Below, piece after piece: positions 49,617 to 59,084 of a DNA stretch of 64,000 nucleotides. This stretch comes from Alistipes sp. (GTDB lineage Bacteria; Bacteroidota; Bacteroidia; Bacteroidales; Rikenellaceae), in the NCBI GenBank assembly GCA_017623505.1, contig JAGAOZ010000024.1, positions 1 to 64,000 on the forward strand, in the 5' to 3' direction. A model generated the notes under the pieces. The model was not told the DNA's origin and made no database searches. It worked only from the letters and a program-made list of their open reading frames with translations. Each line of letters starts with the position of its first letter. Positions within the stretch are counted from its first letter, which is position 1. Made by a program: the position numbers and the translations under genes.

Positions 49617-52598
49617 TTAGTTCAGTTTAGCAATTCGGGCTTTTGCCTCATCCACAATACCGTCATTATTTGGCGTATAACCATCCACCACACTCTGATA
49701 TGTTGAGCGAGCCTGGAACGCATCTCCCTTCTGGACATATATATCACCCAATACCATAAAAGCCTTAGCCAACCAATAGTTTTGTGGTGTTTTACTCTCA
49801 GCAAACTTCAGTATCATCTGCTCCGCCTCGTCGTATTTTTCATCGGCATACATAGCCTCCACAACACGATAATATGACTCAGCACCCTCTGCGCTCTTCA
49901 CCTCTGCCGCGAGCTGTCGATATACCTCCAATGCCTCACTCTGCTTACCGGCACGTGTCAAAGCTCCAGCCTTAGCATAACGGGCCTTACGACGTGCAAC
50001 ATCTGTCACCTCCGGCATCTTCTCCATATCCTCCGCCATCCTCAATATAGCACTATCATCTGCATACTTCAATACCGACGATATATATCCCGATGCTGCA
50101 TTCTTACGCTTTGCAGCATCTGTTGTCTTGTCATATAGCTCTCTATAAGCCTTTGCGGCTTCGGCGTAACGCTCCGCCTGATAACACAGATACGACAGAT
50201 TATCCAACACCTTCTCACTATATTGACTATCGCCGTTTGCGTGCAATCTCGTAAGCGTCTCTATCGCCTTGCTGTACTTCTCGGCTCGGATGTAGCAATC
50301 ACTCAAGAAGAATAACGCGTCATTCAGATAGTGTCCATCAGGATAGTTTCTCAGATAACTCTCATAACCCTTTGCTGCGCTCTCAATCTTCTTATCCAGA
50401 TATAGTTTCTGCGCCGAGGCGTAAGACATCGAATCTCTGGCCACAACACTCAAATCGCCCTCCATACCGATAGACTCCGCATAATCGAAATATGCCTCTG
50501 CGTTACCATCCGACATATAAATCTCTCGCACGCCCTCCAATGCACCTTTGGACTGTGATGACTGTGGTGCGCTCTTGATAACCTTATCATAATATTTCAA
50601 CGCCTCCTGTTTGTCACCCAAATTGGCGTATGCAAGGCCCAAATCCGAGAGAGCTTGTGCATAGTGTTCCGAGTCAGGATACTTCTCCACAAAATCCTTT
50701 AGCGTTGCAACACCTTTCTGATAATCCTCCTTAGAGATATACGTACGACCCAACTCATAATATGCTGCACCGACATAATCTCCTCTATCTCGACTTACAA
50801 TACCCTTCAGCACCGAGATTTTATCCTGCACCTTACCCTGTGCACCTAAAGTAATAGCTTTCTGATATTGCGCATAGTAACGCTCCGTACCCTCCAATGC
50901 TATCGCCTTATCGTATGCGGCCACCGCCTCCTCAAATTCGCGATTAGCGTATGCAACATCACCACGACGGTTCAGCGCATTGGCCTTATAACCATCATTT
51001 ACAGAGTACAACTTCAGGAACTCATCAAAAGCACTACCCGCATTATCATACTCCTCGGCATTAAAGTAGCAATAACCCATATTATATTGTGCCATAGCAT
51101 ACTCCCTTGCACTCTTTGGCGCAACTGCCATATATCTTTTATAGTTATGTTGTGCCATCTCTATATCTCCGCGCGAATATGCAATCTCTCCCATCCAGAA
51201 AGTTGCCAAAGCTTTATATTTTGAATCCAGACCTATGCTGAACGATTCATTCAGAGCCACCTCAGCCTCCTCCAAATCACCACTATTATAGGCCTCTAAC
51301 CCCATAAAGTAGGCGATCTTCTGCTTAGCCACCAAAATATCGTTATCGGGATTTGCTATACGACTAATTGCCTGATATGCCTGGTCATAGTTATTCGAAT
51401 TATAATATGCAGCCACCAACAAAGCCTTAGCCTCCTGCACTCTCTGCGATGATGGATACTCCTCAACATAACGAGTCAGCACATTGATTGTCTTATTGAA
51501 CAGACCGTCATCCAACTCATATTGCAATTTTGCATAATTAAACAGAGCATCTTCCGCTATATTCTTATCAAAATCACTACCGGCCGACATGGCAAATGAA
51601 ATCAATGCGTTAGGCTTATCTCCCAGCTTCAAATAGCAATCCGCCAAGTGATACGATGCATTCTGTGTCAGCATATCATCTGCGCCACACGCCTCTCTAA
51701 GGAACGAATCTGCCTCAGCGTATAGCGTTTGACGATATAACGAATATCCGATAATATAGTTCTCCACTCGTCCCATCTCGCCTCCGCTGGTACGATAAGA
51801 GTTCATATAGCTGACGGCATTTTTATAATCGCTCAGTTGGAAATAGGACTCCGCCATAATACGTTTAATCTCCGTAGCATACTCTTCTGTGGTCCGCTTC
51901 ATCAAATCATCACCCTTCTCGACCACACTCTCATACTTACCCTCACGGAAATCAAGTTGTAGCAGATAATAAGGCATCAAATCTCCATACTGCACCGATT
52001 TAAGCAGCGATTCGAAACCCTTTCTCGCCTTATCAATATCGCCCTCAGCATAGGCCATATACGACAGATAATACACAGCATGCTCCGAATATAGGCTCTT
52101 AGACTCTATTCTCTGAAAATGAAGTGTTGCGCTCTTATAATCACCCTTCATAAATGCCATATAACCCATTCTCAGGTCATACTTATCACGATTACGAGTA
52201 TCGAGCGTACGATAATTAACATTATTGAAGGCCTCTTCCGCCGCCTCCAAATCCTCACTCATACAATAATAGACACCCAACCCGAACTGCACGTCATTCG
52301 AATATGACGAGCCTGCATAGGTACTCAGAAAACTCTTCATTCTCTGCTCAGCCTCCTTGAGTTTGAGTTCGCTGTCACAGAGTGCCAAATAATAATCCGC
52401 CTTTTCCAATGCGAATTTATCATTTTCTGCCTCCAGCTGCCCACTTACTGCCAACAGCTCCTCGCGCGCTTCAATCAGATGACCATAATTATATAGCGAT
52501 ATTGCTCTCCTTAGTGCCCGCTCGCTGGGCGACTGCTGAGCATATCCCGCAACCACCCACAAAAGCGATATAATTGATAAGACAACGTTTTTCCGCAT
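49617..52598 (-). CDS. Large exported tetratricopeptide-repeat protein
   Basis: A 993-residue protein with a signal peptide (about 1-20, ending VAGYAQ) followed by TPR-like helical hairpins along the whole length. Examples are AIALEGTERYYAQYQKAI, ALSDLGLAYANLGDKQEALKYYDKVIKSAP and ALFFLSDCYIRAEKYSKAIETLTRLHANG. The repeats are also similar to the BamD/YbgF type of periplasmic TPR. It is the first gene of the pair with the plugless barrel, so a periplasmic scaffold that works with the barrel is a fair inference. No catalytic domain is visible. Confidence 0.85.
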   Translation of the reverse strand: MRKNVVLSIISLLWVVAGYAQQSPSERALRRAISLYNYGHLIEAREELLAVSGQLEAENDKFALEKADYYLALCDSELKLKEAEQRMKSFLSTYAGSSYSNDVQFGLGVYYCMSEDLEAAEEAFNNVNYRTLDTRNRDKYDLRMGYMAFMKGDYKSATLHFQRIESKSLYSEHAVYYLSYMAYAEGDIDKARKGFESLLKSVQYGDLMPYYLLQLDFREGKYESVVEKGDDLMKRTTEEYATEIKRIMAESYFQLSDYKNAVSYMNSYRTSGGEMGRVENYIIGYSLYRQTLYAEADSFLREACGADDMLTQNASYHLADCYLKLGDKPNALISFAMSAGSDFDKNIAEDALFNYAKLQYELDDGLFNKTINVLTRYVEEYPSSQRVQEAKALLVAAYYNSNNYDQAYQAISRIANPDNDILVAKQKIAYFMGLEAYNSGDLEEAEVALNESFSIGLDSKYKALATFWMGEIAYSRGDIEMAQHNYKRYMAVAPKSAREYAMAQYNMGYCYFNAEEYDNAGSAFDEFLKLYSVNDGYKANALNRRGDVAYANREFEEAVAAYDKAIALEGTERYYAQYQKAITLGAQGKVQDKISVLKGIVSRDRGDYVGAAYYELGRTYISKEDYQKGVATLKDFVEKYPDSEHYAQALSDLGLAYANLGDKQEALKYYDKVIKSAPQSSQSKGALEGVREIYMSDGNAEAYFDYAESIGMEGDLSVVARDSMSYASAQKLYLDKKIESAAKGYESYLRNYPDGHYLNDALFFLSDCYIRAEKYSKAIETLTRLHANGDSQYSEKVLDNLSYLCYQAERYAEAAKAYRELYDKTTDAAKRKNAASGYISSVLKYADDSAILRMAEDMEKMPEVTDVARRKARYAKAGALTRAGKQSEALEVYRQLAAEVKSAEGAESYYRVVEAMYADEKYDEAEQMILKFAESKTPQNYWLAKAFMVLGDIYVQKGDAFQARSTYQSVVDGYTPNNDGIVDEAKARIAKLN

Positions 52599-52625
52599 AA
52601 TCTTCCTATTTTATCTCACATCTGA

Positions 52626-52633
52626 CAAAGATA
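52626..52633 (-). promoter_or_regulatory. -7 element of the TPR-barrel operon
   Basis: TATCTTTG on the minus strand, 27 nt before the ATG at 52598. Confidence 0.55.
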
Positions 52634-52648
52634 ACTATTTATAGTTAT
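52631..52648. promoter_or_regulatory. Candidate operator: perfect 8-2-8 inverted repeat
   Basis: ATAACTAT-TT-ATAGTTAT overlaps the upstream edge of the TPR promoter -7 element and lies between the divergent TPR and osmC genes. Its AT richness means chance is possible. Confidence 0.35.
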
Positions 52649-52748
52649 TTACACAATATAGGAACGATTATTGTCACTAACATATTGTATTTGCGCAGGC
52701 CAAATTACTCGCTGCGCACAACTTATCACATCATTAAAAAATAGTATT

Positions 52749-53147
52749 ATGAAGAGTATTCAAAAAGTTAGCGTAGAACTTAAAAATGGTAAGTTCAAAC
52801 TCTCGGATGGAGCGAAAATCGAGGAATTAAATCCCAAAGCACTTATCCTATGTTCCGCCGCGCAATGTGCAGGCTTTACAATTATGAGCATCCTTGCCAA
52901 GGACAAAATCGCCCTCAAGAGCTTCGAGATTAGCGTGTGGGGCCAGTTGGACACCGAAACACTCAAAGCCGAGAGTATGTTTCAGAAGTTCAACGTATCG
53001 TACAACATCCACTGCAACCACATCGGCGACCAAAACAGCGTCGGCGAGGCGGTACGTCTTGGCCACCAACAACACTGCGGCGTAATTAATATGCTGCGCA
53101 AGATAGCGCCCGTAGACCACGAAATCTCTATCGTCAGCACCGAATAG
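52749..53147 (+). CDS. OsmC family protein
   Basis: A 132-residue protein of the OsmC/YhfA type, related to thiol peroxidases. The two redox Cys are in ALILCSAAQCAGFTI (first helix) and HQQHCGVINML (second). CSAAQC has an additional Cys one turn later. The ATG at 52749 is preferred to one at 52671 because the protein then begins at the first beta-strand (SIQKVSVELKNGKF). Substrate may be an organic hydroperoxide or unknown. No TAnnTTTG was found upstream on this strand. Confidence 0.82.
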   Translation: MKSIQKVSVELKNGKFKLSDGAKIEELNPKALILCSAAQCAGFTIMSILAKDKIALKSFEISVWGQLDTETLKAESMFQKFNVSYNIHCNHIGDQNSVGEAVRLGHQQHCGVINMLRKIAPVDHEISIVSTE

Positions 53148-53159
53148 AATCTTAGGCGT

Positions 53160-53193
53160 GTTCTGTAAATCAGCTCAAGCCGATTTACAGAAC
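53160..53193. terminator. Shared hairpin between osmC and the efflux operon
   Basis: GTTCTGTAAATC (53160-53171) pairs perfectly with GATTTACAGAAC (53182-53193) between the convergent stops. T-runs are weak. Confidence 0.7.
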
Positions 53194-53199
53194 ATGTAT

Positions 53200-54444
53200 T
53201 TAATATGTCGATGTTATAAACCTATATGCCGATACCGCCACCGCATAGTTAAAACGTGCGGTGATGGCGTTGGTATATATCTGCATCCAACTTATTTGAG
53301 CCTGAAGCACCTCCAGCAACGTTGCCCGTCCCTCATTGTATGAGTATGTGCTTATCCTAAGATTCTCCCCGGCTATCTCCAGATTACGTAACGATGAGCG
53401 CATTTGCAAAAGTGTGTTTTGTAACGCACTCCACCCATCTGCCTCCTGCTGTTGCATATCATCCTTTGCCTGCTGCCATGCGCTACGTGCCATCCGTGCG
53501 CCTGAGCGTGCCGCAGCCACAGCATGCCTACGCTCTCCCCAATGAAATATAGGCACGCTTACCCCCAACAATAAAGCACCATCCAGATAGGTTTTATTTG
53601 CCATATTAGGCGAATATGTTCTCCACGAGCCGCTCACCGACAGCTCCACTTTGGGCAGATATTGAGCCCGCACAGCATCTACGCCAAACTCTGCTGAGCG
53701 AATCAACTCCTGAGCCGCTTGCAGGTCATACCGCCTCTGAGCAATCTGTTCAAAACCCACTCGCTGCGGCATCGCAATAGAGTCAAGTATTGATTCTAAG
53801 AGTTGCACCTCATCGGGCTCATATATTCCTCTGAGGTTATTGAATCTATGTAGTGCCACATCGTAATTATTCTGCGACTCAATCAACGCAAACTCAGCCT
53901 CGCTCAGACGGGCCTCCACCTGCAACAACTCGCTCTTGGCAACATACCCCTCAGCATATCTCTCTCGTACTATCTGTGCCAAAGAACCGATTATGCCGAC
54001 ATACTCCTCCACAGCCTGACGATATAGCCCCATTGCCGAGAGAGCCCAATAGGCATAATCTGCCTGATACAACATCTCTGTCTTCACATATTCTGCACTA
54101 TAATACTCCGCATGCACATCGGCCTCAGCTTGCCGATACATCGCCCTCACACCTCCACCCAGGAGCCTTTGCGACAGCTGTGGCACAACGGCAAAGCTGC
54201 ATAATTTCTCGCCGTCAAAACGCCTGAATCCAAGCTGATACGATGCCTCAGCACTCAGCGACGGATAAAAATCTGTGCGCCGTCGTTTCATTGTCGAATA
54301 CGACTCCGAGAGCCTCTCCTCTGCAAGTTCTATCTCTGTACTACACACATAAACGCTGTCACGATATGCCTGGAGCGACACTTGCGCATAAATTTCCGTA
54401 GCGCAAGCCAAAGCTGTCAGCGCCATAATAGTCCGTTTGAACAT
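53200..54444 (-). CDS. TolC-family outer-membrane efflux protein
   Basis: A 414-residue exported protein (signal peptide about 1-20, TEIYAQ) with two TolC-type helical repeats. It contains ASYQLGFRRF in the first half, LEVLQAQISWMQIYTNAITARFNYAVAVSAY at the end, and long amphipathic helices with Ala/Glu/Arg. It is the last gene of an RND triad (6 nt after the pump), forming the outer-membrane channel. Confidence 0.88.
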   Translation of the reverse strand: MFKRTIMALTALACATEIYAQVSLQAYRDSVYVCSTEIELAEERLSESYSTMKRRRTDFYPSLSAEASYQLGFRRFDGEKLCSFAVVPQLSQRLLGGGVRAMYRQAEADVHAEYYSAEYVKTEMLYQADYAYWALSAMGLYRQAVEEYVGIIGSLAQIVRERYAEGYVAKSELLQVEARLSEAEFALIESQNNYDVALHRFNNLRGIYEPDEVQLLESILDSIAMPQRVGFEQIAQRRYDLQAAQELIRSAEFGVDAVRAQYLPKVELSVSGSWRTYSPNMANKTYLDGALLLGVSVPIFHWGERRHAVAAARSGARMARSAWQQAKDDMQQQEADGWSALQNTLLQMRSSLRNLEIAGENLRISTYSYNEGRATLLEVLQAQISWMQIYTNAITARFNYAVAVSAYRFITSTY

Positions 54445-54450
54445 ACTTTA

Positions 54451-57400
54451 TTATTTTTTAACTTTTATGTTATATAGCAATGAATAGACTACGGGCAACA
54501 CCAATACAGTCAATATTGTTGCTACTAATAAACCGCCCATTATCGACGCCGCCATACCTCCAAACAGCGAATCAAACAGCAGAGGTATCAGTGCCAGGAT
54601 TGTTGTAAAAGATGCCAGACATACAGGCAGTAGTCGCTCTGCCGCAGCATTAACCACCGCCTCCGATGCCTCTACACCTCCACGCCGCATCTCCCTAATT
54701 GATGAGAGCAATATCACCGCATTTTTTATATTCATACCCACAAGACCTATTATACCCAGCAGTGCAAAAAAGTCGAAGTTTTTACCCATCACAGCCAAAC
54801 CCAACACCACGCCGATAAATATCAGCGGAGTCATCAGCAATATAGCTATCGGGTCGCGATAATTACCAAACAGCAACAATAGGATGATAAATATGAGTAT
54901 CAGAGCTAACGGCACCTGTGATATGAGCGCATCATTTGATTCATCCATCGACTCCTGCTCTCCGAAAATCTCTAATGCATATCCTTGAGGTATCTCGACC
55001 TCCTGACCAACTCTTTGCATCAGTTCTCCGTAGAGTTTCATCGTGTTTACCCCTGGTACAGGGTCACATTGAGCCTTCATCACTCGTCGTCGATTTACCT
55101 TTTTAACCGCCCCAAACTGATAGTCAAACTCAAAGTCGGCTGTTGTCTGCTCCAATGAATAGACCTTCCCACTTGCCGAAAAGAGCGGTATAGATTGCAG
55201 ATTCGAAAGATTAAAACCGCCCACATCATCATCCTTCAGCACAATAGGTATCACCTCATCACCTTGTCGCATCTGCGCCATCGGATAACCTTGAGTGGCG
55301 AACCTCATCCACTGAGCCATATCCGAACGTGCTACACCTATTCGCTGCCCCTTTATCTGCGAATAATGAGGCATCCACGTCGCCACCCTATTACCCCAAC
55401 TATTACGCACATTTGTAGCATCTGCATTAGCCCACATAATCTCTTTCACCTGATGTGTCAGATGCAATAGCGTATCTATATCGGGACCTACGAACCCAAT
55501 CTCTATTGCAGCCTCTGGCACAGGGGAGAGTTTGAAAAGCGACGCTCTGAGCCACACATCCGGACAGCTATCTGCCACAAATCTTTCGAAACGCTCCTTC
55601 ATCATAGCACTACTGCGCTTATCATGCAACTCAATCAGAATATTTCCATAATTTGATTTAGGAGCATAGCTTCCACTCGCCAGATAGTAACGCAGAGGTG
55701 TTGAGCCTGCGGTTGTTGTCACCTTTGCCACCTCTTTTTGTCGTTGTAGCCACGAAGTCATCTTCGCCAAATTACCACTTGTTGCCGATAGGTCATACCC
55801 CTCCGGCAGTAGAACATCTGCCCTAAAATAGTTCTTCTCCAGCTGTGGAAAGAAGTTTTGCGGTAAACCGCGCATCACGTGTAACGAGAGTACGAATATC
55901 AAAACAACTATCGACACCACCGCCCCTCTGTGACGCAACATAAACCACACCACACCTCGAAACCACCTCGCACCGCCACGTGACACATATCGTTTCGGTT
56001 TGAGGAGTTCGACCCCAAATAGCGGCACCTGTGTCAGCGCCAACACCCAACTTATAATCAACGATACCGATATTACAATAAACAGCGGCCTTACAATCTC
56101 TGCCACCGACGATGGTGCAGTATACAGCGGCAGGAATGAGAGTATCGCTATAAAAGTAGCACCCAACAGACTCCATTTAGGACCGTCTGCACCTCGCACA
56201 ATGCCGACATCTATCCGAGTACCATCTTGCGCCGACTTAAGCGTATTATCCACCACCACTATTGCATTATCGACCAACATACCCATCGCTATCACAAAAC
56301 CGGCCAATGATGTTCGGTTAATACCCTCGCCCATCATATACATCACCAGCATTGTGCCACCTATGGTCAGTATCAGCGATGAGCCTATCACCACACCACT
56401 ACGCAGACCCATTGCCAACATTATTATCAACATCACAATCGCTACCGACTCCAAGATATTAAGAGCAAACGAATAATTTGCTTGCTCAGCAATCTTATCT
56501 TCGGGATATATCGACACCACCTCCATTCCCACAGGTAACGACTCTGCAAAGTGCTCTATGCAGTCATTTACCTTCTGCCCGACAGCCACCACATCTTCGT
56601 TATCACTTGTCGATACACCTATTCCTATCGCCCGCTGATTATTTACCATCATAAGCGTCTGAGGTGGCTCCACATAACTGCGTTCAACACGCGCCACATC
56701 TCCCAAACGGAATTGCCGTCCATCCGCCGCTATAAGCAACTGATTCTCAATATCTGTAACACTGTTATATGCCCCCATTTCCAACACCCTGACAGCTATC
56801 TCTCCACCCGACACTTCGCCACTATTGACCACAACATTTTGCTGCTGCATCACCTTTAAAATCATCTCCGGCGTAACAGCAAAGTTCGCCAATACCGAAC
56901 GTGTCAGATAAATATTCACCACAGGTTGCTGCTCGCCATAGAGCGCCACCTTTTCCACCCCATCTATCGTCAAAATATCGGTTTTCAACTTTTGCGCCCA
57001 CTCTCGCATCTCGCTCCACGCAAAACCATCATCTGCCACCAATCCATAATATAAACCATAAACATCTCCAAAGTCATCATTTACCACTATCGGTCCGGCT
57101 CCTTCGGGTAGCTGCGATGCAACATTTGCCGCCTTACGCCGCAGTTCATCCCACATTTGAGGTATCTGCTTAGGAGGTGTTCCGGCCTGCAGTTCGACAA
57201 CAATTCGCGACACACCATAGTAAGACTCCGATGTTATCTTTTTAATATTTCGCATCGACTGCAACTCACGGGCTATTGGCTCAGAGATAAGCTGCTCGAC
57301 TTGAAAAGGTGTTGCACCCGAATATGGGCAAGTCACCACAGCACTCTTCAACACAAATGTTGAGTCCTCCTTTTTACCCATATCCATAAATGCCCAGACG

Positions 57401-57474
57401 CCACCCAATAAGAACAGCACCACCACAAACCATATGACACTACGATTACGCAGAGAGTATTGAGTTATCGACAT
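54451..57474 (-). CDS. RND family efflux pump, inner-membrane component
   Basis: A 1007-residue AcrB/HAE-type permease. It has TM1 in IWFVVVLFLLGGVWAFM, two large periplasmic loops, and 12 predicted TM segments. The proton-relay motif in TM4 reads GMLVDNAIVVVDN, so the first Asp is kept and the second is Asn, a variant seen in a subset of the family. The TM10 Lys is present in GLVGMNIKNAVILLSSI. Substrate cannot be told from sequence. It sits between the adaptor (13 nt) and TolC (6 nt). Confidence 0.92.
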   Translation of the reverse strand: MSITQYSLRNRSVIWFVVVLFLLGGVWAFMDMGKKEDSTFVLKSAVVTCPYSGATPFQVEQLISEPIARELQSMRNIKKITSESYYGVSRIVVELQAGTPPKQIPQMWDELRRKAANVASQLPEGAGPIVVNDDFGDVYGLYYGLVADDGFAWSEMREWAQKLKTDILTIDGVEKVALYGEQQPVVNIYLTRSVLANFAVTPEMILKVMQQQNVVVNSGEVSGGEIAVRVLEMGAYNSVTDIENQLLIAADGRQFRLGDVARVERSYVEPPQTLMMVNNQRAIGIGVSTSDNEDVVAVGQKVNDCIEHFAESLPVGMEVVSIYPEDKIAEQANYSFALNILESVAIVMLIIMLAMGLRSGVVIGSSLILTIGGTMLVMYMMGEGINRTSLAGFVIAMGMLVDNAIVVVDNTLKSAQDGTRIDVGIVRGADGPKWSLLGATFIAILSFLPLYTAPSSVAEIVRPLFIVISVSLIISWVLALTQVPLFGVELLKPKRYVSRGGARWFRGVVWFMLRHRGAVVSIVVLIFVLSLHVMRGLPQNFFPQLEKNYFRADVLLPEGYDLSATSGNLAKMTSWLQRQKEVAKVTTTAGSTPLRYYLASGSYAPKSNYGNILIELHDKRSSAMMKERFERFVADSCPDVWLRASLFKLSPVPEAAIEIGFVGPDIDTLLHLTHQVKEIMWANADATNVRNSWGNRVATWMPHYSQIKGQRIGVARSDMAQWMRFATQGYPMAQMRQGDEVIPIVLKDDDVGGFNLSNLQSIPLFSASGKVYSLEQTTADFEFDYQFGAVKKVNRRRVMKAQCDPVPGVNTMKLYGELMQRVGQEVEIPQGYALEIFGEQESMDESNDALISQVPLALILIFIILLLLFGNYRDPIAILLMTPLIFIGVVLGLAVMGKNFDFFALLGIIGLVGMNIKNAVILLSSIREMRRGGVEASEAVVNAAAERLLPVCLASFTTILALIPLLFDSLFGGMAASIMGGLLVATILTVLVLPVVYSLLYNIKVKK

Positions 57475-57487
57475 AACACTTTACTAT

Positions 57488-58531
57488 TTAGTTTATAACC
57501 CTCACCTTATCCCCATCGTGCAGTCTATACACACCTGCCGTCACGACCTGTTCGCCTTCACTCAAACCTGACTCCACTCCAACCTTATCTCGTCCAAACG
57601 GCAGGCCGAGCCTCACTGCTCGTCGCTCCACTCTCATATCGCGACCAACCACCCAAACATACTCTCCACCCTCCGATGGGGCATACACAGCAGTCAAGGG
57701 TATAGCCACCTCAGATATTTTACCCTCCACCACACGCATTGTTATCTGGCAAGTCATACCGGGCGATATGCCATATTTTCGACTCTCATCAGCCGCTATT
57801 TTAAGTGCCACAGGGAATCCCGAAGCGTCGGAGGCTGTCTTAGCGAATTTATGCAACCTCGCCGCGAAATGCCTATTAGGAATATTATCAAACGTCACGA
57901 TAAACGTCGTCAAAGAGTCTGACAGCGCAAGTAAACTTCTTTCGGGCATAGTAAATTCTACGGTGGTACTTATAGGGTTCACCAATCGCAATATAGGCTG
58001 TCCCGCCTCCACTCGCTGATAGGTATCCACAAACAACCGCTCCACAACACCTGCATAAGGGGCGCACAACTTGGTATCTTGCAATAAATCTTTTGTATTT
58101 TCGTACGTTGATTGCGCTTGAATATACTCCGAGAGCGATGCTTCATACTCCTGCTGCGACACAGCTTCGTGAGCCAACAACCGTCCCAGACGCTCATATT
58201 GCGACTTTGCCCGTTCATACCGCGATTTATCGGCTGCCACGCGCAGCTCTACATCCCGCGAATCCAGACGAGCCAACATCTGATTTAACTCGACATAATC
58301 CCCTTTCGACACATCGACAGCCAGGATTTGCCCGGCGATTCTAAATGCCAGATTCACGGCATCATCCGCTGTTGCCATTCCCGCAAAATCTTTTGTCTGA
58401 TACTCTACTGCGTATGCAGTCGTTGTCTTCACGGTTGTTACCCGCTCGGCAGTTTGTCGCGAATGTTTCTCTGCTCCACAACCGACCAACAGTAAGCCGA
58501 GCAATAATACTCCAATGATTCTTACACACAT
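57488..58531 (-). CDS. RND efflux periplasmic adaptor (membrane fusion protein), lipoprotein
   Basis: A 347-residue adaptor with lipobox LLVGC (Cys18). It has the half-lipoyl segments (RIAGQILAVDVSKGDYVELNQMLARLDSRD and LCAPYAGVVERLFVDTYQRVEAGQPI), the alpha-hairpin between them (about 85-130), a beta-barrel and a membrane-proximal domain (VVTAGVYRLHDGDKVRV). The ATG at 58531 is chosen because it puts the lipobox at the right distance; the in-frame ATG at 58609 would bury the signal. A terminator-like hairpin ends four bases before this ATG. It is the first gene of the triad. Confidence 0.88.
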   Translation of the reverse strand: MCVRIIGVLLLGLLLVGCGAEKHSRQTAERVTTVKTTTAYAVEYQTKDFAGMATADDAVNLAFRIAGQILAVDVSKGDYVELNQMLARLDSRDVELRVAADKSRYERAKSQYERLGRLLAHEAVSQQEYEASLSEYIQAQSTYENTKDLLQDTKLCAPYAGVVERLFVDTYQRVEAGQPILRLVNPISTTVEFTMPERSLLALSDSLTTFIVTFDNIPNRHFAARLHKFAKTASDASGFPVALKIAADESRKYGISPGMTCQITMRVVEGKISEVAIPLTAVYAPSEGGEYVWVVGRDMRVERRAVRLGLPFGRDKVGVESGLSEGEQVVTAGVYRLHDGDKVRVIN

Positions 58532-58535
58532 AGAT

Positions 58536-58573
58536 AAAAAAAATTGACCTTTGGAGAACCAAAAGTCAATTTT
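58536..58573 (-). terminator. Hairpin plus T8 directly before the adaptor start codon
   Basis: On the minus strand AAAATTGAC (58573-58565) and GTCAATTTT (58548-58540) form a stem with an inner TGG/CCA, followed by eight T residues that end four bases before the ATG at 58531. It may end the upstream GT2-DUF4293 operon, or act as an attenuator of the efflux operon. Confidence 0.65.
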
Positions 58574-58620
58574 CATACCACAAATTACTCTATCGCCAAT
58601 CTTCGGCAACTAACCTCTTT

Positions 58621-59079
58621 TTATCTTATTCTATCGAGTGAACGTACCAACATTTCATCCTTAAATATTGCTCTTGCAGCCAAATATGTCAGCACAAGCG
58701 ACAACAGAGGAAATATCGCTGCAATGTTAAAACCTCGCACTTCGTATGAGAACTCAGCAAAGAATCTCGAACCCAGATAGTAGTATATGGCAATAAATAT
58801 AAGTGTTCCCAATAGCAATACGATATTGACAGCACACAGACGAATCTGCAACAATCTCTTCTTATACAAGAATATTGTTACCAGAGGCACGACAGCTGTC
58901 AAAAGCAACATAAATCCGAGGTACGGAGTAGGCTGTGCATAATCTGCGCCCTTGAGCGAGAATGCAAATAGTTCATATTCACTTAATCCCGACACATAGT
59001 GCGCCAAAGGGAGAAATAGTGATGTGGTCATCAAACCAGCCACTATCAAAAGGTACAAAGATTGAATACGCTGTATCAT
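58621..59079 (-). CDS. DUF4293 family membrane protein
   Basis: A 152-residue protein with four hydrophobic segments (about 5-25, 50-72, 77-100, 110-135) and the DUF4293-type start MIQRIQSLYLLIVAGLMTTSLFLPLA. Function unknown. It follows a GT2 glycosyltransferase by 5 nt in a three-gene cluster with a DUF4199 protein. Confidence 0.78.
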   Translation of the reverse strand: MIQRIQSLYLLIVAGLMTTSLFLPLAHYVSGLSEYELFAFSLKGADYAQPTPYLGFMLLLTAVVPLVTIFLYKKRLLQIRLCAVNIVLLLGTLIFIAIYYYLGSRFFAEFSYEVRGFNIAAIFPLLSLVLTYLAARAIFKDEMLVRSLDRIR

Positions 59080-59084
59080 AACTT

